A model generated the notes under the pieces. It saw only the letters and a program-made list of their open reading frames with translations. It made no database searches and was not told the origin of the DNA. This document shows positions 1-6,696 of a stretch of DNA of 11,420 nucleotides, one piece after another. Every line of letters begins with the position of its first letter. Positions within the stretch are counted from its first letter, which is position 1. The position numbers were made by a program, and so were the translations under genes. This DNA is from Ignavibacteriaceae bacterium (GTDB lineage: Bacteria; Bacteroidota; Ignavibacteria; Ignavibacteriales; Ignavibacteriaceae): NCBI GenBank assembly GCA_025449775.1, contig JANWIS010000018.1, positions 1 to 11,420 of the forward strand, given 5' to 3'.

Positions 1-20
1 AACACAATCGGAGTATTAAA

Positions 21-1148
21 ATGAAAGACTCAATTATTTTCCTGCTTTGTTTTTTAATCTCACTTGTTTTCTTCGGTGATAAAGCTTCTTCTAGCGAAAA
101 ACCAGCTCAAACAAATCTTGTGGAGCTTGCCATTCTTCTGGATACAAGCAATAGTATGGATGGATTGATTGAACAGGCAAAGACACAACTGTGGAAAATT
201 GTTAATGAAATGGCAAGATCAAAACGCGATGGTGAGAATATTAATCTTAGTGTTGCTTTATATGAATATGGAAATGACGGCTTATCAGCCGAAGAAGGTT
301 TTGTCAGATTGATCACTCCGTTAACAAATGATCTTGATAAAATTTCAGAGGAGCTTTTTAAACTCAGAACAAACGGTGGAAGCGAATATTGCGGTACTGT
401 AATATCTGAAGCCATTAAGGATTTAAAATGGACAGAAAATTCCGATGACTACAAAGTTATTTTCATTGCAGGAAATGAAGAATTCACACAAGGAAATGTG
501 GATTATAAAACTGCCTGCAGAGAAGCTATAAGCAAAGGAATAATAATTAATACTATTTACTGCGGAAGTTATGATGAAGGATTACAATCAGGCTGGAAAG
601 ACGGTGCTGACCTTTCAGATGGTTCATATATAAATATTGATCCGAACCAGGAAACTGTTCACATCGATACTCCATTTGATGATGAACTTGTTAATCTCGG
701 ACAGAAGCTCAACGAAACTTACATTGCTTATGGTTACGAAGGTGATGAACTAAAACAACGTCAGGCAGATCAGGATATGAATGCGAGCACAATTTCACCA
801 TCTGTTATGGTTGAAAGAAGCATTACAAAAGGAAGCGGACAGTATAATAATTCATCGTGGGATCTTGTTGATGCTGAAAAAAATGGCTCTGTAAAAATTG
901 AAGAGATTCCTGAAGACCAATTACCTGAAGAGATGCAGAAAATGACAGATGATGAGCGTAAAGTGTTTGTTGAAAAGAAATCAAAAGAACGGGATGAATA
1001 TCAGAATCAAATCAGTCAGCTTGATAAACAGAGAAGAGAATATATCACACAAAAAATATCTGAAAATCCTGAAAGCAATACTCTTGATGCAGCAATGTTA
1101 AAAATATTACGCGACCAGGCATCAGATAAAAATTATAAATTCGAATAA
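21..1148 (+). CDS. Exported VWA-domain protein with non-canonical MIDAS
   Basis: A 375-residue protein with an N-terminal Sec signal (hydrophobic residues 5-18, no lipobox) followed by a von Willebrand factor A domain at about residues 33-235. The first MIDAS metal motif is intact (D41-T-S-N-S45). The second region reads GGSEYCG (119-125) where a GGTN-like loop is usual. The third, normally TDG, reads IAGNEEFTQG (149-158), so the usual Asp is absent. The tail (about 310-345) is rich in Lys, Glu, Arg and Gln and could form a coiled coil. The start is supported by GGAG at 10-13, seven bases before the ATG. The gene lies 42 bases ahead of a second VWA gene and probably shares its transcript. VWA domains bind protein partners through a metal ion; the partner here is unknown. 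The exported location is inferred from the signal peptide. Secretion and VWA identity are secure, biological role is not. Confidence 0.85.
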   Translation: MKDSIIFLLCFLISLVFFGDKASSSEKPAQTNLVELAILLDTSNSMDGLIEQAKTQLWKIVNEMARSKRDGENINLSVALYEYGNDGLSAEEGFVRLITPLTNDLDKISEELFKLRTNGGSEYCGTVISEAIKDLKWTENSDDYKVIFIAGNEEFTQGNVDYKTACREAISKGIIINTIYCGSYDEGLQSGWKDGADLSDGSYINIDPNQETVHIDTPFDDELVNLGQKLNETYIAYGYEGDELKQRQADQDMNASTISPSVMVERSITKGSGQYNNSSWDLVDAEKNGSVKIEEIPEDQLPEEMQKMTDDERKVFVEKKSKERDEYQNQISQLDKQRREYITQKISENPESNTLDAAMLKILRDQASDKNYKFE

Positions 1149-1180
1149 CAGCAGCATACGATGACATTCAATAAAATTCT

Positions 1181-1184
1181 GAGG
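1181..1184 (+). promoter_or_regulatory. Shine-Dalgarno GAGG deciding the start of the VIT-VWA gene
   Basis: GAGG lies six bases before the ATG at 1191. The earlier in-frame ATG at 1161 has no purine-rich site in front of it (gcagcatacg). Starting at 1191 also puts a typical signal peptide (MKLSTILNWFGAILFF) at the very N-terminus. Confidence 0.7.
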
Positions 1185-1190
1185 TCTGAA

Positions 1191-3395
1191 ATGAAATTAT
1201 CAACAATATTAAATTGGTTTGGAGCGATACTTTTCTTCTCGACACAAACAATCTTTCCAGATGGACTCATAATCATTCCCAGACCGGAACCCTTGCAAAC
1301 ACCATATCCACTGGAAGTTGTTTATCATCATGTTAATGTAAAAATAAACGGCAACATTGCTGAAACCAATATTGACCAGGAATTTTATAATCCTTCCGAT
1401 ATAATGCTTGAAGGCTATTACATCTTCCCGATACCGGTTGGTGCTGTTATAAAGGACTTCAGCATGATCATTAATGGAAAAGAAATGCACGCAGAACTAA
1501 TGGATGCACCAAAAGCCCGGCAAATTTATGAAGACATTGTCCGGCAGATTAAAGATCCTGCTCTGCTTGAATATACAAACCAGGGATTATTTAAAGTCCG
1601 AATATTTCCAATCGAACCGCGAAACAAGAAAAATGTCAAAATAAGTTATAGAGAAGTTCTTAATTCAGATAACGGAATGTACGAGTATATCTATCCTTTG
1701 AACACTGAAAAATTTTCTTCAAAACCTGTGAAGAGTATAAGTCTAAAAGTGGAACTCAAAACAAATAAAGAAATAAAAAATGTGTACTCACCTACTCATT
1801 CAGTTGATGTGGTAAATAAAGATAACCACAACGCTGTAATTTCTTTTGAAGAAGAGAACACAAAGCCTGATATCGATTTTAAATTATATTATCACACAGA
1901 CAACGATGATATCGGGTTGTCATTGTTAGGCTATAGAACCGGTAATGAGGACGGATATTTTTTGTTAACGGCTTCGCCTTCATTTGTAATTGAAAAGCAG
2001 AAGATTGAACCCAAAGATATAATATTTGTTCAGGATGTATCCGGCAGTATGGTCGGTGATAAAATGAAGCAGGCAAAACAGGCTCTCCTCTATTGTGTAA
2101 ATAATCTAAATCCCGGCGATGGTTTCGATATTATCAGGTTTTCCACTGAAGCTTATTCTTTGTTTGGGAAGATTGAAACCGCAAATGAATCAAATATTAA
2201 TGAAGCAGAAAAATTTATTAAAGATTTAAAAGCTGCTGGTGGAACCAATATTGAAGAAGCATTAAATCTTGCTTTAAAAGAAAAATCAAATGGAAGCCGT
2301 ACCCGGTTAATTGTGTTCATCACAGATGGCAGGCCAACGATTGGTGAAACTGTTGATGAAAACCTTCTGAAGAAAATTGAAAAGATGAATTCAGGAAAGA
2401 CACGAATATTTACTTTTGGAATCGGGAATGAAATCAATACCTATCTTCTTGATAAAATTACTGAATTAACAAAATCATACAGAACTTACATTGGTGAAGA
2501 TGAGGACATCGAAGTGAAGATTTCCGGATTTTATGACAAAGTTCAATCACCTGTTCTTACAAATTTATCTCTGTCACTAAACGGTGGAATAAAAATATTA
2601 CAAACGTACCCAAATAATTTACCCGATCTTTTCAGAGGTTCAAGCGTAACTATTTTTGGACGATATTCAGGAACCGGAACATCAAGAATAACTTTAACCG
2701 GCAAATTAAAGGATGAAAAAAAATCATTCACATTGAATGCAGATTTTTCAGAAGATAACGATGAGTATGATTTTATTCCTCCTTTATGGGCTTCGAGACG
2801 AATTGGTTTTTTGTTAGATCAGATACGTTTGAACGGCGAGGACAAAGAGCTTGTTGATGAAATAACTCAGCTTGCCCGTGAACATGGAATCGTTACACCG
2901 TACACAAGCTATTTGATAATGGAGGATGAAGAAATAAGAATTCGTAGAAATGAACTGGCTGATGATTTCCAGGTTCTTCCTCCGGCTCCGGAATTGAGAA
3001 GCGGTGTCGAAGGTGACTATGATTCGATGAAAGAAAAAAGCGGAGAAAAAAGTATCACTGCCAGCCAGGAACTTCAGGATTTAAACAACGCAAGTAATTA
3101 TGCTGAAACCAAGCAAGGTTCAGGAAGAATGAAATATAAAGATGAAAATGGAATTGAAAAAAATCTTACTCAACAGGTTAGGAATATCCAGGGAAGGGCT
3201 GTTTATCAAACCGGAAAGTTCTGGGTAGATTCTGAATTACAGAACCGCAAAACAAAAAATGAAAAACGAATTCAATTTAACTCAGATGAATATTTTAAGT
3301 TGTTAAAATCAAAACCGGAAACTTCCCAGTTCCTTGCACTCGGTCAGAATGTTAGATTTTATTATGACAATACTTTTTATGAAATCTATGAATAA
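1191..3395 (+). CDS. Exported VIT and VWA domain protein (inter-alpha-trypsin-inhibitor heavy-chain-like)
   Basis: A 734-residue protein from the preferred ATG at 1191; an in-frame ATG at 1161 would add ten residues before the signal peptide. Order: signal peptide (about 1-22); VIT domain (about 36-160) with the hallmarks ARQIYEDIV, DPALLEY and FKVRIFPIEP; VWA domain (about 275-450) with a complete MIDAS: D282-V-S-G-S286, T352 in GGTN, and D379 in TDG. After it come a beta-rich region and the helix LAREHGIVTPYTSYLI (about 561-576), commonly seen in bacterial VIT-VWA proteins. The C-terminal quarter is charged and ends in a short conserved-looking aromatic stretch (FYYDNTFYEI). No sortase signal, C-terminal membrane helix or lipobox is visible, so it is probably periplasmic or secreted. 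It follows the smaller VWA gene by 42 bases, probably in one operon, and is closed by the hairpin at 3403. Family assignment is strong; the ligand and process are unknown. Confidence 0.9.
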   Translation: MKLSTILNWFGAILFFSTQTIFPDGLIIIPRPEPLQTPYPLEVVYHHVNVKINGNIAETNIDQEFYNPSDIMLEGYYIFPIPVGAVIKDFSMIINGKEMHAELMDAPKARQIYEDIVRQIKDPALLEYTNQGLFKVRIFPIEPRNKKNVKISYREVLNSDNGMYEYIYPLNTEKFSSKPVKSISLKVELKTNKEIKNVYSPTHSVDVVNKDNHNAVISFEEENTKPDIDFKLYYHTDNDDIGLSLLGYRTGNEDGYFLLTASPSFVIEKQKIEPKDIIFVQDVSGSMVGDKMKQAKQALLYCVNNLNPGDGFDIIRFSTEAYSLFGKIETANESNINEAEKFIKDLKAAGGTNIEEALNLALKEKSNGSRTRLIVFITDGRPTIGETVDENLLKKIEKMNSGKTRIFTFGIGNEINTYLLDKITELTKSYRTYIGEDEDIEVKISGFYDKVQSPVLTNLSLSLNGGIKILQTYPNNLPDLFRGSSVTIFGRYSGTGTSRITLTGKLKDEKKSFTLNADFSEDNDEYDFIPPLWASRRIGFLLDQIRLNGEDKELVDEITQLAREHGIVTPYTSYLIMEDEEIRIRRNELADDFQVLPPAPELRSGVEGDYDSMKEKSGEKSITASQELQDLNNASNYAETKQGSGRMKYKDENGIEKNLTQQVRNIQGRAVYQTGKFWVDSELQNRKTKNEKRIQFNSDEYFKLLKSKPETSQFLALGQNVRFYYDNTFYEIYE

Positions 3396-3402
3396 TTTAT
3401 TG

Positions 3403-3434
3403 CTGTCACGGTTCGACCGTGACAGTTTGTTTAT
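3403..3434 (+). terminator. Rho-independent terminator after the VWA gene pair
   Basis: A perfect ten-base-pair stem (3403-3412 with 3416-3425, arms CTGTCACGGT and ACCGTGACAG) with a three-base loop, followed by the T-rich run TTTGTTTATTTTA. It begins eight bases after the stop codon of the VIT-VWA gene. It lies between convergent genes, so it may also help end the leftward ftcD transcript, although the T-run on that strand is weak (CAATAAATT). Confidence 0.85.
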
Positions 3435-3435
3435 T

Positions 3436-5265
3436 TTATAGCTTCGATTCAACAAAACTTAAAACTATATCCAATTTTTTCTTCGCCTTGTCTTTCAACT
3501 CTCCGCAAGTTGTTTTCATTTCATCAGCAAACTTTTGATCCTTTATATCTTTAAGATTTATCAGCACATTATAAATACCACCTAATACACCTGTGTAAGC
3601 ACTTTGTGCACCGACTCCTACATCGCTGATAGAATTTAGATTTCCATTCTTTGCAACAACTTCGGCAATTTCAATTGCTCTTAAACTTAACTTTGCTGTA
3701 TTCAATGGAATCATAATTGCATTCATCAATCCAGATTGAATTGCTTCTTCACGAACTTTTTTTTCTTCTGCTGTTTTATTCGGCAGCCGTCGTGCATCCA
3801 TGTATGAATTAAATGCATTTGTATCTTCATCAATTGCGTTTACCAATTCATCTTTAATCTGCTGGCATTCAACCGCAGCATCATTCAGGATTTTATCAGC
3901 AGTTTCACTTCCTCTTTTATTTGCAGTCAGGTTACTTACCATTGATGCAAGTGATGCACCTAAAGCACCGGAAAGTGCGGCAATTGATCCGCCTCCCGGA
4001 GCAGGAGATTCACGTGAGACTTCATCAATAAATTCTGTTACTTTTAATTCAACCATAGCGTTCTCCATTTTTTTTGGAAGACCTAAAACTCTTTCTTCAA
4101 TTTTAAATTCAGAAATATCATTTAATCCGAGCGATTGTACTGCAGTACTTAAAATATCATTAGCCGGAATGCCCGAAGACCTGTGTTGATTTTTTAAATA
4201 GAACTTTCCTGTTTCGAGTAAAGCTGGATACGGAACCATTCCGACAACTTCACTTCCAGTAACTACAAGACCTCTTTCTACTGCTAACCTTCTTGCCTCT
4301 TCAAGTACGTGATGCATTGATGTTATTTTATAATTAGTAAGATTTATTGATATCTGAACCCGGTCGTACTTCGGCACCATCCAGCCAATTGCTTTACATT
4401 GTTTAAACTTTCCCGGCTTCTTAACCGATTGTCCTTCTGGTTTTTCAGGATTGATTCCATGCTGTTCGAGAATATCAATCAAATCATAATCGTGATTGAT
4501 TTTACAGTGATCTACAATTTCCCTAAAAGTTTTTCCAACAAAATCACCATCACCGCATGGATAAGTTCCTTTTTCATATTTCAGGATGTCTTCACTTTTA
4601 TAGTAGAAATTTCCTTTGCTTGTTTTTCGTGCAGATCTTCCTTTTTCTCTTAACTCGAAGGCAATATCGGTTGCATGATTTACATCCCGTGTGTTGAGAT
4701 TAATATTATATGCTATTAAAAATTCCCGAACACCAATTACAGTTGCACCGGATTTTGCATTAAATTTTACCGGACCGAAATCAGGTTTCCATTCCGGATT
4801 TTTTAACTTATCCCGAAGAGCTTCATATTCACCCCGGCGTATTTTTGCAAGGTTAACTCGTTCCGGTTTTGTTGCCGATTTTTCATAAAGGTAAACAGGA
4901 ATGTTTAATTCTTCACCTACTCTCTTTGCAACTTCTATAGATATTTCAATACATTCTTCAGTCGTAACACCGCTTACCGGAACAAAAGGACAAACATCTG
5001 TAGCACCCATCCTTGGATGTGAACCTTTATGTTTGCTCATATCAATAAGCTCAGAAGCTTTTTTTATCGAGTTGAATGCAGCCTGTCTTACGGCTTCAGG
5101 ATTACCGATAAAAGTAACAACTGTCCGGTTCATATCATACCCGGGATCAACATCGAGAAGTTTTGCACCTTCTATTTTCTCAATTTCATAGGTTATTTGT
5201 TTGATGATTTCTTTATTCTGTCCTTCAGAAAAATTCGGGACACATTCGACTAACCTATTTGACAT
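3436..5265 (-). CDS. ftcD: Bifunctional glutamate formiminotransferase / formiminotetrahydrofolate cyclodeaminase
   Basis: A 609-residue cytosolic enzyme of the histidine-degradation and one-carbon pathways. The N-terminal half moves the formimino group from N-formiminoglutamate to tetrahydrofolate; the C-terminal half deaminates the product to 5,10-methenyltetrahydrofolate. Formiminotransferase spans about residues 3-385, with the opening VECVPNFSEG and H83 in SHPRMGATDVCPF matching the catalytic His of the mammalian enzyme. Cyclodeaminase spans about 405-609, with the signature SPAPGGGSIAA (420-430). The two halves are fused in the same order as in the vertebrate protein (541 residues in human). 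The excess length is mostly one insertion at about 214-285, listed separately. ATG start at 5265 is preceded by a modest purine-rich site (GAAGAGA). No other hut gene is in the window, so it stands alone opposite the next gene. Function is well supported by both domains. Confidence 0.93.
   Translation of the reverse strand: MSNRLVECVPNFSEGQNKEIIKQITYEIEKIEGAKLLDVDPGYDMNRTVVTFIGNPEAVRQAAFNSIKKASELIDMSKHKGSHPRMGATDVCPFVPVSGVTTEECIEISIEVAKRVGEELNIPVYLYEKSATKPERVNLAKIRRGEYEALRDKLKNPEWKPDFGPVKFNAKSGATVIGVREFLIAYNINLNTRDVNHATDIAFELREKGRSARKTSKGNFYYKSEDILKYEKGTYPCGDGDFVGKTFREIVDHCKINHDYDLIDILEQHGINPEKPEGQSVKKPGKFKQCKAIGWMVPKYDRVQISINLTNYKITSMHHVLEEARRLAVERGLVVTGSEVVGMVPYPALLETGKFYLKNQHRSSGIPANDILSTAVQSLGLNDISEFKIEERVLGLPKKMENAMVELKVTEFIDEVSRESPAPGGGSIAALSGALGASLASMVSNLTANKRGSETADKILNDAAVECQQIKDELVNAIDEDTNAFNSYMDARRLPNKTAEEKKVREEAIQSGLMNAIMIPLNTAKLSLRAIEIAEVVAKNGNLNSISDVGVGAQSAYTGVLGGIYNVLINLKDIKDQKFADEMKTTCGELKDKAKKKLDIVLSFVESKL
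4411..4626 (-). other. Insertion of about 72 residues in the formiminotransferase, resembling a C2H2 zinc finger
   Basis: Residues 214-285 of the FTCD-like protein have no counterpart in the vertebrate enzyme, where the equivalent helix (…LREQGR) is joined to the GIGW strand by about a dozen residues. Within the insert, residues 235-258 (4492-4563) follow the spacing of a classical zinc finger, aromatic-x-C-x2-C-x12-H-x4-H: Y235, C237, then G240 where the second Cys should be, H253 and H258, with F242 and F247 as possible core residues. C254 next to H253 might replace the missing ligand. Gly240 is encoded by GGT, one base from the Cys codon TGT. The pattern is read directly; its folding or metal binding is inference. 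The insert boundaries are approximate, drawn from recalled human sequence. Confidence 0.55.
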
Positions 5266-5469
5266 GGAATTCTCTTCGATCCTTTGTTACGTTCATAAAT
5301 CACAAAAAAATATTAAAAAAACTTAGGGTTTTAATCTTTCTTAATCAAGAAAAAGTTCGGAATAATTATTTTCAATTACACAGCCAGGTTATAGGTAAAA
5401 GATAATTTGTAGCAGTACTAATAACAACATGAGACAGAAATTGTATTGTTACAAAATCAAAAGTGAAAA

Positions 5470-5501
5470 TTGATTAAATTTTATCTTTAGAAAATTATAA
5501 T
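5470..5501 (+). promoter_or_regulatory. Candidate promoter for the synthase/racemase gene
   Basis: A perfect TATAAT at 5496-5501 lies 38 bases before the start codon. A possible upstream element TTGATT at 5470-5475 is 20 bases away, longer than the sigma-70 optimum but within the spacing seen for FCB-group promoters. In DNA this AT-rich such matches arise by chance, so this is only a candidate. Confidence 0.3.
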
Positions 5502-5529
5502 TTATTCTTCTTACAAAATATTTCTATTC

Positions 5530-5534
5530 AGGAG
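5530..5534 (+). promoter_or_regulatory. Shine-Dalgarno AGGAG deciding a TTG start
   Basis: AGGAG sits five bases before TTG at 5540. The first in-frame ATG would be residue 23, which would cut off the first strand of the conserved N-terminal domain. The site therefore fixes TTG as the start. Confidence 0.8.
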
Positions 5535-5539
5535 ACAAA

Positions 5540-6646
5540 TTGAAGATCGACAGGATTGAACTTCATCATATAAAAATAGAGCTTGTCTCTCCTTTTACAA
5601 CTTCAATGCATCAACTGAAAGATGTAGAACACATAATTGTAAGAGTAGACTCTGAAGGAATTACGGGCTGGGGAGAATGTGTTGCAGAAGCGAATCCGTT
5701 TTACTCTTACGAAACTGTTCACACTGCCTGGCATATACTCGAAGATTTTCTGATTCCTTCAATTTTACGAAAGGATATTTTGAATGCTGATGAGGCAATT
5801 AAGATTAATAAACATGTTCGGGGACATTTGATGGCAAAAGCCGGACTCGAAGCTGCATTGTGGGATCTGTTTTCAAAATCAAAAAATATTTCTTTGTCAA
5901 AAATGCTGGGTGGAACAAGAAATAAAATTGACGTCGGTGTGAGTATCGGTATTCAGAATTCAGAAGCTGAATTAATTAATAATGTTGAGGGTTATTTAAA
6001 TGAAGGTTATAAAAGGATAAAAATCAAAATTGCGCCAGGAAAAGACATTCAGCCAATAAAAGAACTGAGAAAGAAATTTCCTGAAATTCTTTTGCAAGTG
6101 GATGCAAATTCAGCATATGGTTTAGAAGATTTAAAAATATTTAAGGAAATAGATTCTTATAATCTTTTGTTAATTGAACAGCCGCTTGGCTATGATGATA
6201 TTTATGAACATTCAAAACTCCAGGCTGAACTTAAAACACCAATCTGTCTTGATGAAAGCATTCATTCACTAGATGACACACGCATGGCATTGAAATTAAA
6301 AAGCTGCCGGATAATTAATATAAAACCGGGAAGAGTTGGAGGATTCACAGAATCAATATTAATTCACGACTACTGTGCTTCGAAAAAAATTCCGGTTTGG
6401 CATGGCGGAATGCTTGAAACCGGAATAGGCAGAGCAGGAAATATTGCGTTGACTTCCCTGCCGAACTTCACTTTACCGGGCGATATTTCTGCAAGCAAAA
6501 AATATTTCAAAGAAGACATTGTTGAACCCGAATTTATTTTGAATAAAGATGGGACAATTGATGTACCTGTAAATGATGGAATCGGCGTGGAAGTAAATGT
6601 AAAAGCATTAGAGAAGATTACAGTCAGAAAAAAAATTTATACATAA
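5540..6646 (+). CDS. menC: Enolase-superfamily o-succinylbenzoate synthase / N-succinylamino acid racemase
   Basis: A 368-residue cytosolic enzyme of the muconate-lactonizing subgroup. Active-site residues are in register with the N-acylamino acid racemase family: K161 and K163 (KIK), metal ligands D188 (VDAN), E213 (IEQP) and D238 (LDES), and the second catalytic K262 (NIKPGRVGG). The stretch WHGGMLETGIGRA (287-299) followed by LPGDISAS (312-319) is typical of the type-2 MenC/NSAR clade rather than dipeptide epimerases. OSBS makes o-succinylbenzoate for menaquinone; NSAR racemises N-succinylated amino acids; many members do both. No other men gene or amino-acid N-succinyltransferase is adjacent, so the physiological substrate cannot be decided and the symbol is provisional. 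It starts at TTG with a strong AGGAG and appears monocistronic, ending in a terminator four bases past its stop. Its divergence from ftcD may be coincidental. Confidence 0.85.
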   Translation: MKIDRIELHHIKIELVSPFTTSMHQLKDVEHIIVRVDSEGITGWGECVAEANPFYSYETVHTAWHILEDFLIPSILRKDILNADEAIKINKHVRGHLMAKAGLEAALWDLFSKSKNISLSKMLGGTRNKIDVGVSIGIQNSEAELINNVEGYLNEGYKRIKIKIAPGKDIQPIKELRKKFPEILLQVDANSAYGLEDLKIFKEIDSYNLLLIEQPLGYDDIYEHSKLQAELKTPICLDESIHSLDDTRMALKLKSCRIINIKPGRVGGFTESILIHDYCASKKIPVWHGGMLETGIGRAGNIALTSLPNFTLPGDISASKKYFKEDIVEPEFILNKDGTIDVPVNDGIGVEVNVKALEKITVRKKIYT

Positions 6647-6681
6647 AAAAAGCCCCTTCATTTTTGAAGGGGCTTATTATT
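6644..6681. terminator. Bidirectional terminator between convergent genes
   Basis: A perfect ten-base-pair stem, AAGCCCCTTC (6650-6659) with GAAGGGGCTT (6666-6675), has a six-base loop ATTTTT. It is flanked on the left by a run of seven A (a T-run for the leftward transcript) and on the right by TTATTATT. It sits in the 50-base gap between the ends of the synthase/racemase gene and the OmpA-like gene and is suited to stop both; the T-run is stronger on the minus strand. Confidence 0.88.
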
Positions 6682-6696
6682 AATCAAAGATGATCA

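Larger units (their letters stand above)
5266..5539. other. Divergent AT-rich intergenic control region
   Basis: This 274-base gap separates the leftward ftcD start from the rightward synthase/racemase start and must hold both promoters. It is very AT-rich with several A and T runs. It contains a small inverted repeat (TTTCTT 5337-5342 with AAGAAA 5347-5352, loop AATC) and a palindrome AATAATTATT near 5362-5371. I see no riboswitch-like architecture, no tRNA and no convincing small gene. No clear promoter for ftcD could be picked out. Confidence 0.6.

Noticed and set aside
1161..1190. ATG at 1161 as start of the VIT-VWA gene
   Set aside because: No ribosome site precedes it, and it puts ten polar residues before the signal peptide; ATG 1191 has GAGG at six bases.
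3800..5253. Several plus-strand open frames of 65-129 codons
   Set aside because: All are antisense shadows of ftcD, whose protein is conserved throughout; none has a recognisable domain.
5266..5539. Riboswitch or small RNA in the ftcD upstream region
   Set aside because: Only a six-base inverted repeat and AT-rich runs are visible; no multi-helix arrangement or conserved-looking GC-containing core.
5540..6646. Assignment as L-Ala-D/L-Glu dipeptide epimerase
   Set aside because: The GGMLETGIGRA and LPGDISAS segments fit the OSBS/NSAR clade better than dipeptide epimerases.
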